Shown here one piece after another: positions 1-8,840 of a stretch of DNA of 64,000 bases. A program made the translations under genes and the position numbers. The stretch spans positions 430,501 to 494,500 of the forward strand of contig NZ_CP073581.1 of the NCBI RefSeq assembly GCF_018200035.1. Reading direction: 5' to 3'. Numbering within the stretch: position 1 is the stretch's first letter; the number at the start of each line of letters is the position of its first letter. Under the pieces are notes generated by a model. That model was not told where the DNA came from. It saw nothing but the letters and a program-made list of their open reading frames with translations, and made no database searches. This DNA is from Sulfitobacter albidus (GTDB lineage Bacteria; Pseudomonadota; Alphaproteobacteria; Rhodobacterales; Rhodobacteraceae).

Positions 1-1008
1 TCGATGAGCGATCTGGGCGAGGAGTATACCCCCGTCTGCGAGGTTCTGACCGAAAAGGCATTCGTGAACGGCATGGTCGGTCTGATGGCGACGGGGGGAT
101 CGACCAATCTGCTCATTCACCTGATTGCGATGGCACGGGCTGGCGGTATCATCCTTGATTGGCAGGATTTTTCCGAGATTTCCGATCTGGTGCCGCTGAT
201 GGCGCGCGTTTATCCCAACGGGCTGGCGGATGTGAACCATTTTCACGCGGCGGGCGGTCTGGGCTATATGATCGGGGAGCTGTTGGGCGCGGGCTTGCTG
301 CACCCCGACACAAAGACGGTCGCGGGCGGCGGGCTGGAACGCTACACCCAAGAGCCGGTGCTCAAGGACGGCACGCTGACATGGCAGCCGGGCACCACCG
401 TCAGCCTCAACGACAAGATCCTGCGCCCCGCCGCTGATCCGTTCCAATCCTCGGGCGGGCTCAAGCGTCTGGCGGGCGGGCTTGGCACCTCCGTGATCAA
501 GATTTCCGCCGTGGCGCCCGAGCATCAGACGGTCGAGGCGCCGGTACGTGTGTTCCACACCCAAGAGGCGGTGAAGGCGGCGTTCAAGGCGGGTGAGCTG
601 ACCGGCGACGTGATTGTCGTGGTGCGCTTTCAGGGGCCCAAGGCCAACGGGATGCCGGAACTGCACAGCCTCACGCCGCTGCTGGGCATCTGTCAGGGGC
701 GCGGGCAAAAGGTGGCGCTGGTCACCGACGGGCGTATGTCGGGCGCGTCGGGCAAGGTGCCCGCGGCGATCCACGTCTGCCCCGAAGCGCTGGACGGTGG
801 CCCGATTGCCAAGCTGCAAGATGGCGATATCCTGCGCCTCGATGCCGGAGCGGGCACGCTGGAAATCATGACCGAGGGCGTGCTGGACCGCACCCCCGTG
901 ACCGCCGACATGAGCGGCAATGCCTTTGGCACCGGGCGCGAGCTGTTCGCGCCGTTCCGGGCCGCCGTGGGCGCCGCAGAGACCGGCGCAAGTATTTTTG
1001 GGAGCTGA
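1..1008 (+). CDS. edd: Phosphogluconate dehydratase, C-terminal part (5' end outside window)
   Basis: Dehydrates 6-phosphogluconate to 2-keto-3-deoxy-6-phosphogluconate (KDPG), the first committed step of the Entner-Doudoroff pathway, in the cytosol. The frame is open at base 1, so the start and the N-terminal part lie outside; 335 residues are visible of the roughly 600 usual for the family. Family stretches seen are MATGGSTN near the beginning, GICQGRGQ, and [18 protein letters not shown]. The related dihydroxyacid dehydratase IlvD is the alternative, but eda begins five bases after the TGA, which decides for edd. Regulation cannot be judged because the promoter is outside. Confidence 0.95.
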   Translation, partial: SMSDLGEEYTPVCEVLTEKAFVNGMVGLMATGGSTNLLIHLIAMARAGGIILDWQDFSEISDLVPLMARVYPNGLADVNHFHAAGGLGYMIGELLGAGLLHPDTKTVAGGGLERYTQEPVLKDGTLTWQPGTTVSLNDKILRPAADPFQSSGGLKRLAGGLGTSVIKISAVAPEHQTVEAPVRVFHTQEAVKAAFKAGELTGDVIVVVRFQGPKANGMPELHSLTPLLGICQGRGQKVALVTDGRMSGASGKVPAAIHVCPEALDGGPIAKLQDGDILRLDAGAGTLEIMTEGVLDRTPVTADMSGNAFGTGRELFAPFRAAVGAAETGASIFGS

Positions 1009-1013
1009 GAGCC

Positions 1014-1652
1014 ATGACTGACAAATCCATCGAGACCCGCAAGCTGGCGGCGCTTGCCCCGATCATCCCCGTGCTGGTCGTGGACGATGTGGCCGATGCC
1101 ATGCCGTTGGCGCAGGCGCTGGTGCGCGGCGGGCTGCCGGTGCTGGAGGTGACGCTGCGCACCGATGCCGCGCTCGACGTGATTGCCGCCATGGCGGGGG
1201 TCGAGGGCGCGCGCGTGGGTGCGGGCACGCTGGTGAGCGAGGCGGATGTGGATGCGGCGATGAAGGCCGGGGCGACCTTTGGCGTCTCGCCCGGCGGGCC
1301 ATCGGCGCTGGTCGACATCTGCGAGGCGCGCGGCCTGCCGTTTCTGCCCGGTGCCGTGACGGCGACCGAGGCGATGACGCTGTTCGCGCGCGGCTACGAT
1401 CTGCTGAAATTCTTTCCGGCCGAGGGGGCGGGGGGCGTCAAGGTGCTCAAGGGGCTGGCGGGGCCGCTGCCCGACATTTCGTTCTGCCCCACCGGCGGTG
1501 TGAGCCTTGAGAACGCCGAGAGCTATCTGAGCCTGCCCAATGTGGCCGTGGCGGGTGGTAGCTGGATCGCGCCCGCCGATCTGGTACGCGCGGGGGATTG
1601 GGACGCGATCGAGGCGCGCGCACGCGCGGCCAGTGCGCTCAGCCGCGGCTAG
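1014..1652 (+). CDS. eda: KDPG/KHG aldolase (2-keto-3-deoxy-6-phosphogluconate aldolase)
   Basis: Splits KDPG to pyruvate and glyceraldehyde 3-phosphate, completing the Entner-Doudoroff pathway begun by edd, with which it forms an operon (gap 5 bases). The 212-residue length is normal. The catalytic Glu45 and phosphate-binding Arg49 (LEVTLRT) and the Schiff-base Lys132 (DLLKFFPAE) sit where they do in characterised Eda proteins, and the GGVSLEN loop near the C-terminus fits the TIM-barrel phosphate site. Nothing is unusual. Confidence 0.96.
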   Translation: MTDKSIETRKLAALAPIIPVLVVDDVADAMPLAQALVRGGLPVLEVTLRTDAALDVIAAMAGVEGARVGAGTLVSEADVDAAMKAGATFGVSPGGPSALVDICEARGLPFLPGAVTATEAMTLFARGYDLLKFFPAEGAGGVKVLKGLAGPLPDISFCPTGGVSLENAESYLSLPNVAVAGGSWIAPADLVRAGDWDAIEARARAASALSRG

Positions 1653-1690
1653 TGCTTGCACGGGCGGGGTCGATCCGCCCATAGTTGCGC

Positions 1691-2140
1691 ATGACCGACA
1701 AATCCCCCCGTTTGCGGCCCACCGACCGATCGCTGCCGATTGCCCTGCTGCGCGCCCGCGAGACGGTGATGGGACCGGTGCGCGACATGCTCGCCGACAG
1801 CGGTGTGAACGAACAGAAATGGCGCGTGCTGCGCGTGCTCGACGAGGGCGGCGCACAGGATCAGAACTCGATCGCGCGCGCCGCCTGCCTGCTGCTGCCG
1901 AGCCTTACGCGAATCCTGCGCGCGATGGAGGATGATCGCCTGATCTCGCGCGCGGAGGATCCGGACGACCGCCGCCGCTCCATCGTGCGGATCGAGGCGC
2001 CGGGCCGGGCGGTGCTGGACACCCACAGCGCGCGGGCGCAAGCGCTGGTGACCCGCATGCGCGCGGCTTATGGCGACGAAAAATTCGAACGATTGCTGGA
2101 CCTTCTGGAGGATCTGCAGGCGCTTGAGGGCAGGCTGTAG
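1691..2140 (+). CDS. MarR-family transcriptional regulator (HpaR-like)
   Basis: A 149-residue winged-helix protein of the MarR family, closest by eye to HpaR, the repressor of homoprotocatechuate degradation. Visible are a helix-turn-helix stretch (QNSIARAACLLLPSLTRILR), and the wing motif DPDDRRRSIV that is diagnostic of MarR proteins. An in-frame TTG lies six bases upstream, but ATG 1691 gives the expected N-terminus. No aromatic-degradation genes are nearby, so the target is unknown; binding of a phenolic ligand is a family expectation only. The gene lies 38 bases after eda and converges on the sulfatase-like gene. Confidence 0.85.
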   Translation: MTDKSPRLRPTDRSLPIALLRARETVMGPVRDMLADSGVNEQKWRVLRVLDEGGAQDQNSIARAACLLLPSLTRILRAMEDDRLISRAEDPDDRRRSIVRIEAPGRAVLDTHSARAQALVTRMRAAYGDEKFERLLDLLEDLQALEGRL

Positions 2141-2153
2141 TCAGGCGCGCGGC

Positions 2154-3796
2154 TCAGGTGTCGTCCAGATGGTTCTGCCGCGCGGCGCCCCGGTATTTCT
2201 GTGTCAGCTCGGCGTCGACCTCCGATCCGTCCCACAGGAAGGGCAGGATCCCGCGGCGCATGGATTTGCCGCGCGCGGCCTCGATGTCGTCGTCCGACCG
2301 TGTGACCCGCTGTGACATGCGCCGCCCCCATTGTGCGAGCATGTCGTAGAGCCGGGGCAGTTCCGGGTGGTCGGCGCCGCCCTTGCACAGATCGACGAGT
2401 TCTTGCGGATCCGCCTGCAGATCGAACAGCATCGGGCGGAACCCGCCCTCGGCGTGCATCAGCTTGTAGCGTCCGTCGAACACCATGAAGAGCCGGGCAT
2501 CGCGCGGCTTGAGCCCCAGTTTCACGCATTGTGGCGTGGATGAATAATCGTACTCCGAGATTGCAAATTCTCGCCATCCCGGCGTCTCCCCGCGCAGCCA
2601 AGGCAAAAGGGAGCGCCCCTCGACGATATGATCCGGCACTTTGGCGCCCGCCGCCTCGATGAAGGTGGCGGCGAGGTCGATGCTTTCTACCAGGGCGTCG
2701 CAGGTGGTGCCGCGGGTGGCGTCTGCGTGCGTGCGCGGATCAAGGACGATCATCGGCACCTTGACCGAGGGTTCGTGAAAGAGATCCTTTTCCCCAAGCC
2801 AGTGATCGCCCAGATAATCCCCGTGATCCGAGGTCAGCACGATCATCGTGTCGCGGTCGCGGCCTGTGGCTTCAAGATGGTCGAGCAGGCGGCCTAGCTG
2901 GTCATCGCATTGCTTGATCAGGCCCATATAGGCCGGGATCACCTTGTTGCGGACCTCTTCGCGGCTGAAGGCCTGCGCGATCTTGTTGCCCATGTAGGCG
3001 CCAAAGACGGGATGCGGATCCTCCCGCTCCGCCTGCGCGCGCACCGCTGGCGGCACGTGTTCGGGGCCGTACATCGCGTGGTAGGGGCGGGCACGATAAA
3101 CGGCCAATGCGGTTTGATATAGCTGACATGCGCGCACCACGGCCCTTCGGCCTGATCGATGAAATCGATGGTGCGCGAGGTGAGCCAGGGTGTCTCGCTA
3201 TGCTCTTCGCGGATGTTGGCGGGTTTATCGGCGTTGCGGAACATCCAGCCTGAAGCAATCTGGTCATCGCTGACGCCGGCGTTGGCGTAATCCGCCCAGG
3301 GGTTGTCGCTGTCATAGCCCTGCGCCTTGAGGTATTCGTTATAGGGCGAGCGTTTTTCGTCGTAGAACCCGTCCGGCCCTTCGCCCCAGAGGCCATCGTC
3401 GCGTTCCCACACGTCAAATCCGCATTCCGCCTGCCGTGCGCCGATCACGCTGTCGGGCGCAAGGCCAAGGCGCGCCATGCCTTCGGCGTCTGCCTTCATG
3501 TGCGTCTTGCCGATCAGCCAGCAGCCCATGCCAGCGCGCCGCAGATGATCGCCCAGCGTCTGCTCGCCCACCCTCAGGGGAAATCCGTTCCACTGCGCGC
3601 CGTGGCTTGAGGCATAGCGTCCGGTATAGGTGCACATTCGGCTCGCCCCGCAGATCGGGGATTGCACGTAGGCGTTGGTGAACCGCACGCCTTTTGCAGC
3701 GACGCGATCGAAATTCGGGGTGTCGAGATGCGGATGCCCGGCACAGCCAAGATAATCGAAACGCAATTGGTCATACATGATGAACAGGATATTCAT
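2154..3796 (-). CDS. Sulfatase / phosphonate monoester hydrolase-like protein, frameshifted
   Basis: Alkaline-phosphatase-superfamily hydrolase that should cleave sulfate or phosphonate/phosphate monoesters. The N-terminal part (from ATG at 3796) has the metal-binding MYDQLRFD and the formylglycine signature CGASRMCTYTGR, whose Cys would be oxidised to formylglycine; the C-terminal part has the TSDHGDYLGDHWLGEK metal site. The PYHAMY motif after KPHWPFIVPA resembles rhizobial phosphonate monoester hydrolases. The frame breaks at the G run 3084-3087: restoring one base joins both halves into one protein of about 547 residues. It is probably a sequencing error. The gene is alone, convergent with the MarR gene. 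Substrate unknown. Confidence 0.82.
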
Positions 3797-3993
3797 GCGG
3801 TGCTCTCCCCGGTGGTGTCAGGTGGTCGTAGCATGGCGCGCGGGACGGGTCAGCAGGGATTGCACCGCGACCGTGACCTCAAAGGCGCAGGCGGCGGGGA
3901 TCTGCGCCCGGGTGGCACGAACGCCTTGTCCCCGCGGCGCCCCGCGCGCTAGACGGAGGGCCGCTGGGGGGCGATCATAGTCGGGAATAAACG

Positions 3994-4917
3994 ATGTTTC
4001 GCCATATTGCAGCTGCCGCCGTCGCGGCCAGTGTCAGCTTTCTCACCCCCGCGAGCGTCGACGCGCAGCAGCGCGACCGCCTCGGCTACGGCCGGCTGAT
4101 GAGCAATGATTATTTCGGTGATGGCAAGGACCGTTGGCGCACCGGATCGTGGACGTCCTCGCGGGTGTGGGGCAGCGATTGGAACGGTGCGCTTACACCC
4201 GGCTTTGGCGATCTGATCGAGCTGCGGCTCAGCTCAGAGATCATTGCACCGGATAATCTGGAGCGCCCGCAGGCCGGTGACCGGCGCTATGTCGGCGCGC
4301 TGTCGGCGGGGGTGCACACGCATTTTGAGTGGAACGGGCTTGAGACCGCGCTGGGCGCCGATCTGGTCCTGACCGGCTCCGGCACCGGGCTGGGCAGCCT
4401 GCAACGGCAGGTGCACAAGGCGCTTGGCGTGCGTGAGCCCTCGCGCGCGGTGCTCGACAATCAGATCAGCGGGGTGCATCCGACCCTCGTGGCCGAAATG
4501 GGCCGCACGCTGACCTTGTCACCGGACCTCACGCTGCGGCCCTTTGTCGAGGCGCGCGCGGGCGCGGAAACCATGGTGCGCGCCGGCGCCGATCTGACCT
4601 TTGGCGGCGTGGGTGCGGGGGAATTGCTGGTGCGCGAGAGTGTTTCGGGCCACCGCTACCGGGTGATCCAGAACGCAGACCCGACGGGGTTTTCCTTTCT
4701 TCTTGGCGCGGATTTTGCCCATGTCGCGGACAGCCAGTATCTGCCGGATGACGACGGGTTCGAGCTGACCGACAGCCGGGACCGCCTGCGCGCGGGCGTT
4801 CATTGGCAGGGGCGCACGGCCTCGGCGTTCTACGGGCTGACCTATCTGGGCGAAGAGTTCGAAGCGCAGACCGAGGGGCAGGTCATCGGATCGTTTCGCA
4901 TCAACCTGAGCTTCTAA
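3994..4917 (+). CDS. Outer-membrane lipid A deacylase-like protein (LpxR family, DUF2219)
   Basis: 307-residue secreted beta-barrel protein. A signal peptide (residues 1 to about 24, ending VDAQ) is followed by alternating-hydrophobicity strands and a C-terminal Phe, as usual for outer-membrane barrels. The NDYF...D segment near residue 36 and the QRQVHK segment match the Asn/Asp and Gln...His active-site motifs of LpxR, which removes the 3'-acyloxyacyl chain of lipid A. The match is by motif only; many roseobacter DUF2219 proteins are uncharacterised. It is monocistronic, divergent from the sulfatase-like gene with about 200 bases between. Confidence 0.72.
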   Translation: MFRHIAAAAVAASVSFLTPASVDAQQRDRLGYGRLMSNDYFGDGKDRWRTGSWTSSRVWGSDWNGALTPGFGDLIELRLSSEIIAPDNLERPQAGDRRYVGALSAGVHTHFEWNGLETALGADLVLTGSGTGLGSLQRQVHKALGVREPSRAVLDNQISGVHPTLVAEMGRTLTLSPDLTLRPFVEARAGAETMVRAGADLTFGGVGAGELLVRESVSGHRYRVIQNADPTGFSFLLGADFAHVADSQYLPDDDGFELTDSRDRLRAGVHWQGRTASAFYGLTYLGEEFEAQTEGQVIGSFRINLSF

Positions 4918-5044
4918 GCGCGGTTATCCACATTAGGGCCGTCGTGCAACATACCGCAGAAACCTGATTTTCACGCTTTCCACAGGGAATCGTCTTTGCT
5001 AGCGTCGGCCTCATAAAAAAATAAAACTGAGGCAGGCGGACAGT

Positions 5045-6112
5045 ATGGGAACGGGCTTTAAGGGCACGTTCGTCATTTCCTGGTCGCAAACAGAAATCGA
5101 TGGGCTCGACGCCGCACCCGTGCAGTCGTTGAGCGTGGGTGCCGCATGGGCATGGCGTGGGGACGCCGTGCGCGTGGACGGGCCGTCGGATGTGTTGCGA
5201 CTGGATCAGGCGGACGGGGCGGAAGAGCTGCGCAAGCGCGCGGCGCGCATGGTGCACCGGTTGGTTGGGGCGGCGCTCGAACCGGGTGCCGCGCAGGCGG
5301 TGGCCAAGGGCGCGCCGGATGCGCCGCTGATGGACAACAGTTTTGTCGTGACCGACGGCAGCAAAAGCTACAGCGTGACCTTGATCGAGGTGGGCGGGGG
5401 CGCGCAGCCCTTGCTGATGTTTCTCAACGAGTTGCCGCCGCGCAATTGTGATCTGTGGATCGTGCACCATACGCTGGGTGTCAGCGCGACGGACACGGCG
5501 GCGCCGCAGCAAGGCGGCGTGATCTGTTTCACCCCCGGCACGATGATCCGCACCGCCTACGGGGTCGAGCCGATCGAGACCCTGCGCGAGGGTGATCTGG
5601 TGCAGACCAAGGACAACGGCCTGCAACCGCTCAACTGGATCGGACAGCGCCGCATGAGCGGGGCGCGGCTGTTTGCGATGCCCTACCTGCGCCCGGTGCG
5701 CATTGCCGGGGACGCGCTGGGAATGGCGCGGCCCGATCAGGATCTACTCGTTTCGCCGGAACACCGGCTTCTGATCAAGGGACCGCAGGCGCTGTCACTT
5801 TTCAACACGCCCGAAGTGCTGGTGACGGCGAAGGATCTGATCAACGGCAGCACGATCACCGTGGATACAAGCCTGCGCGAGGTCACCTATATCCACGTGC
5901 TGTTGGATCAGCATCAGGTGGTCTGGGCCAATGGCGTCGAAACCGAGAGCTTTCACCCGGCGTCCGCCGCGCTGGAGACGCTGGACGCCGAGGACCGCGC
6001 GCGTCTGGTCGCGGCTTACCCCGGCCTGGAGTTCGATCCGCACACCTACGGCAGCTACGCCCGGCGCACGCTTTCGGCCTCCGAGGCGGCGATCCTCAGC
6101 CACGCCGCCTGA
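5045..6112 (+). CDS. Hint-domain (Hedgehog/intein) protein
   Basis: 355-residue protein with an uncharacterised N-terminal region (1-155) and a C-terminal Hint_2 domain. The Hint block begins at Cys161 (ICFTPGTMIRT, the splice-junction-like Cys), continues with GVEPIETLREGDLVQTKDNG and a SPEHRLL segment, and ends with HQVVWANGVETESFHP. No signal peptide is seen. Such proteins are abundant in Rhodobacteraceae, where the Hint domain is thought to self-cleave or sit on secreted structural proteins; its role is not known. It is followed by a tandem-hairpin element and converges on tlpA. Confidence 0.8.
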   Translation: MGTGFKGTFVISWSQTEIDGLDAAPVQSLSVGAAWAWRGDAVRVDGPSDVLRLDQADGAEELRKRAARMVHRLVGAALEPGAAQAVAKGAPDAPLMDNSFVVTDGSKSYSVTLIEVGGGAQPLLMFLNELPPRNCDLWIVHHTLGVSATDTAAPQQGGVICFTPGTMIRTAYGVEPIETLREGDLVQTKDNGLQPLNWIGQRRMSGARLFAMPYLRPVRIAGDALGMARPDQDLLVSPEHRLLIKGPQALSLFNTPEVLVTAKDLINGSTITVDTSLREVTYIHVLLDQHQVVWANGVETESFHPASAALETLDAEDRARLVAAYPGLEFDPHTYGSYARRTLSASEAAILSHAA

Positions 6113-6120
6113 CGCGGGCG

Positions 6121-6166
6121 CAAAATTTCGGGGAAATTTTGGGACCAGAATTTCTGTGAAATTCTG
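6121..6166. terminator. Tandem short-loop hairpins between convergent genes (element 1)
   Basis: Two perfect 9-bp stems, each with a 3-base loop, stand side by side: 6121-6129/6133-6141 (loop GGG) and 6146-6154/6158-6166 (loop TGT), separated by GGAC. It lies between the Hint gene and the convergent tlpA and probably acts as a bidirectional terminator or mRNA end. Elements at 16759-16805 and 63700-63745 share the geometry. Confidence 0.7.
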
Positions 6167-6183
6167 TCAGCGCATGGGGTGGC

Positions 6184-6756
6184 CTAGCCGCTCGTATCCT
6201 GTGTGCTCAGCGCCTTGATGATGGCCTTGGCGCTGTCGGAGGCCCAATCGGCGTCGCCGCGCAGACGGGCGATTTCGCGCCCCTCTGGATCAATCAATAC
6301 CGTGATTGGCAGGCCAAAGATCCCCATCTGGCTGGCCAGCGCCTGCCTGGGGTCCTGATGGCGGGGCAGGTTGCTGATGCCTGTTTCCTTGAAGAACTTC
6401 TGGATGCCCTGGGGCGAATTGCGTCCGGTGGCGATGGTCAGCACCTCAAAATTTTCGCCGCCGAGTTCGGCCTGAAGCTCTGACAGATGCGGCATTTCCT
6501 TGCGACACGGTGCACACCACGTCGCCCAGAAGTTCACCAGCACGTATTTGCCGCGGTAGTCCTCCAGCGTGGCCTTGCCTGCGCCATCGGCCAACTCGAA
6601 CGGGGCGCCGGAGGTGGCCTTGGGCGGGGTATGCACGGCGAGTTTTTTCATGTCACCCGCGATCAGCGGCGTGATGAGGTCTGCGTCGCTTGCCAGCGCG
6701 GGGCTGGTGGCGAGGGCCGCCACCGTATAGAGAACGCCTAAACCGATTTTCTTCAT
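6184..6756 (-). CDS. tlpA: TlpA-family thiol:disulfide oxidoreductase
   Basis: 190-residue periplasmic thioredoxin-like protein. An N-terminal signal peptide or anchor (residues 1-22, ending ALAS) precedes a thioredoxin fold with the active site WCAPC (Cys81, Cys84) and a cis-Pro loop (GIFGLPITVLID). Proteins of this type keep cytochrome or copper-site cysteines reduced in the periplasm. It is transcribed away from argH with only 23 bases between the start codons, so the two promoters overlap. The exact partner cannot be told. Confidence 0.88.
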   Translation of the reverse strand: MKKIGLGVLYTVAALATSPALASDADLITPLIAGDMKKLAVHTPPKATSGAPFELADGAGKATLEDYRGKYVLVNFWATWCAPCRKEMPHLSELQAELGGENFEVLTIATGRNSPQGIQKFFKETGISNLPRHQDPRQALASQMGIFGLPITVLIDPEGREIARLRGDADWASDSAKAIIKALSTQDTSG

Positions 6757-6779
6757 GAAATCCTCCGCAGGACAAGACG

Positions 6780-8171
6780 ATGACAGACAAGACTTCCAAC
6801 AAGATGTGGGGCGGCCGGTTCGCCGACGGGCCCGATGCGATCATGGAGGCAATTAATGCCTCGATCGGGTTCGACAAGCGGATGGCGGCCCAGGATATTG
6901 CAGGCTCTCGTGCCCATGCGGCGATGTTGGCCGCACAGGGCATCATCGAGGATAGCGATGCGGAGGCGATCCGGGAAGGGCTGCTCACGGTCTTGTCAGA
7001 AATCGAGGCGGGGGAGTTTGCGTTTTCTACCGCCCTTGAGGACATTCACATGAATGTGGAGGCGCGTCTGAAGGAGGTCATCGGGGAGCCTGCGGGCCGT
7101 CTGCACACCGGCCGGTCGCGCAACGATCAGGTCGCCACGGATTTCAAACTCTGGGTGCGCGATCAATTGGACGCGACCGAGGGCGCGCTGCTGGCGTTGA
7201 TCGCGGCACTGCTGGATCAGGCAGAGCGTGGGGCCGACTGGGTCATGCCCGGCTTTACCCATCTGCAAACCGCGCAGCCCGTCACCTGGGGCCACCACAT
7301 GATGGCCTATGTCGAGATGTTCGGCCGCGATCTGAGCCGGGTGCGCGACGCGCGCGCGCGGATGAACGAAAGCCCGCTGGGGGCGGCGGCACTGGCGGGC
7401 ACGTCCTTTCCCATCGACCGGGACGCGACCGCGCAGGCGCTGGGATTTGACCGCCCGGCGGCCAACAGCCTCGATGCGGTGAGCGACCGGGATTTTGCGC
7501 TGGAATTCCTCGGGGCGGCGTCGATTTGCGCCATGCACCTGAGCCGCTTTGCCGAAGAGCTGGTGATCTGGTCCTCGGCGCAGTTCCGGTTTGTGCAGCT
7601 GTCGGATCGGTTTTCGACCGGGTCGAGCATCATGCCGCAAAAGAAAAACCCCGACGCGGCCGAGCTGATCCGCGCCAAGGTGGGCCGCATCTTTGGCGCC
7701 AATGTCGCGTTGATGATGGTGATGAAGGGGCTGCCGCTGGCCTATTCCAAGGACATGCAGGAGGACAAGGAACAGGTCTTCGACGCTGCCGACAACCTGA
7801 TGCTGGCGCTGGCCGCGATGGAGGGCATGGTTCGCGACATGAACGCCAGCCGCGACAGCCTTGCCGCCGCCGCCGGATCGGGGTTTTCGACCGCGACGGA
7901 TCTGGCCGACTGGCTGGTGCGCGTGCTGGGCCTGCCGTTTCGCGAGGCGCATCACATCACCGGCAGCCTTGTGGCGATGGCCGAGGCGCAGGGCTGTGAT
8001 CTGCCGGATCTGACGCTGGCGCAGATGCAATCGGCGCACGCGGGGATCACACAGGATGTATTCTCCGTGCTTGGGGTGGAAAACTCGGTAAACTCGCGGA
8101 TATCCTACGGTGGTACGGCGCCCGCGCAGGTGCGCGCGCAGATTGCCCGGTGGCAGGAGATCCTTGGATGA
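6780..8171 (+). CDS. argH: Argininosuccinate lyase
   Basis: Cleaves argininosuccinate to arginine and fumarate, the last step of arginine synthesis, as a cytosolic homotetramer. The 463-residue length is standard. The fumarase/aspartase superfamily signature [12 protein letters not shown] carries the catalytic Ser loop, and the [13 protein letters not shown] segment near residue 105 and the [10 protein letters not shown] segment carry the other substrate-binding residues. Its TGA overlaps the ATG of the next small lipoprotein gene (ATGA), indicating translational coupling down an operon that reaches the DUF2834 gene. Confidence 0.97.
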   Translation: MTDKTSNKMWGGRFADGPDAIMEAINASIGFDKRMAAQDIAGSRAHAAMLAAQGIIEDSDAEAIREGLLTVLSEIEAGEFAFSTALEDIHMNVEARLKEVIGEPAGRLHTGRSRNDQVATDFKLWVRDQLDATEGALLALIAALLDQAERGADWVMPGFTHLQTAQPVTWGHHMMAYVEMFGRDLSRVRDARARMNESPLGAAALAGTSFPIDRDATAQALGFDRPAANSLDAVSDRDFALEFLGAASICAMHLSRFAEELVIWSSAQFRFVQLSDRFSTGSSIMPQKKNPDAAELIRAKVGRIFGANVALMMVMKGLPLAYSKDMQEDKEQVFDAADNLMLALAAMEGMVRDMNASRDSLAAAAGSGFSTATDLADWLVRVLGLPFREAHHITGSLVAMAEAQGCDLPDLTLAQMQSAHAGITQDVFSVLGVENSVNSRISYGGTAPAQVRAQIARWQEILG

Positions 8172-8341
8172 AGACACCTCTTTTGATCGTGGTCCTCGTG
8201 ACGCTCGCCGCATGCGGCGTGGATGGGGAGCCGGTGCAGCCCGCGGGAGGCGTGAACGTGACGCTGTCGCCTTCAGGCCTTGGCGTCGGTGGCACCGTGG
8301 GCGTGCGCAAGGGTCCGCTGACCGTGGGTCTGGGATTTTGA
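8168..8341 (+). CDS. Small lipoprotein (57 aa)
   Basis: 57-residue predicted lipoprotein: a short hydrophobic leader ends in the lipobox LAAC (Cys16), followed by a Gly/Val-rich tail with alternating hydrophobic residues ([17 protein letters not shown]). Function unknown. The ATG overlaps the argH stop codon and its own stop overlaps the TTG start of the next small lipoprotein gene, so it is translated as part of the argH operon. Confidence 0.7.
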   Translation: MKTPLLIVVLVTLAACGVDGEPVQPAGGVNVTLSPSGLGVGGTVGVRKGPLTVGLGF

Positions 8342-8490
8342 GGGCGCTGGCGGTCGTTCTCTTGCTGGCCGCGTGCACTGGGCCGAAGCCCGATCCGGAC
8401 TACGTCTCTCCGCGCCAGCAGCCGTCGGTCACCACGCCCGGCGTGACGGTGTCGGGCGATGTGAGCGTGGGCGTGCTCAGGAGGTTTTGA
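8338..8490 (+). CDS. Small lipoprotein (50 aa), TTG start
   Basis: 50-residue predicted lipoprotein starting at TTG 8338, which overlaps the preceding TGA (TTGA). Leader [12 protein letters not shown] gives a clear lipobox (LAAC). The tail PGVTVSGDVSVGV resembles the Gly/Val-rich tail of the preceding lipoprotein, so the two may be diverged duplicates. Its TGA overlaps the next ATG (TGATG). The non-ATG start is inferred from the overlap and the lipobox; no database support was available. Confidence 0.55.
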   Translation: MRALAVVLLLAACTGPKPDPDYVSPRQQPSVTTPGVTVSGDVSVGVLRRF

Positions 8491-8807
8491 TGTCTGGACT
8501 GCGGTTGATCTATCTCGCCCTTGCGATCTGGGGGGCGATCCATCCGATGTATTATTTTGTCAGCTGGTTTCAGGAAAACGGCTGGGATCTGATGGCGATG
8601 GTGGATGCGTGGCACGTCAACGCCGCCGCCTCCGGCCTTGTGTGGGATCTGACGATTGCCGCCGTGACGCTGACGGTCTGGATCGTGGCCGAGGTCGCGG
8701 TGCGGCGCAACTGGGGCGCGCTGATTGCAATTCCCGCGACCTTCTGTATTGGGGTGAGCTGCGGCTTGCCGCTCTATCTGTTCCTGAGGTCCGCGCCCGT
8801 TCGCTAG
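8490..8807 (+). CDS. DUF2834 family small membrane protein
   Basis: 105-residue integral membrane protein with three hydrophobic segments (about 5-25, 48-70 and 75-97). The arrangement, with HPMYYFVSWF after the first segment, resembles the DUF2834 family, whose function is unknown. Start ATG 8490 overlaps the TGA of the upstream lipoprotein gene, making it the last member of the argH-led string. lysA follows after 33 bases. Confidence 0.7.
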   Translation: MSGLRLIYLALAIWGAIHPMYYFVSWFQENGWDLMAMVDAWHVNAAASGLVWDLTIAAVTLTVWIVAEVAVRRNWGALIAIPATFCIGVSCGLPLYLFLRSAPVR

Positions 8808-8840
8808 GGCGGGATTTGCGTATTTGAGGCACAATGAAGC

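Noticed and set aside
4924-4932. TTATCCACA, a perfect DnaA-box match, in the gap before the Hint gene
   Set aside because: A single box without clustered copies, an A+T-rich region or dnaA/dnaN genes nearby; not evidence for a replication origin.
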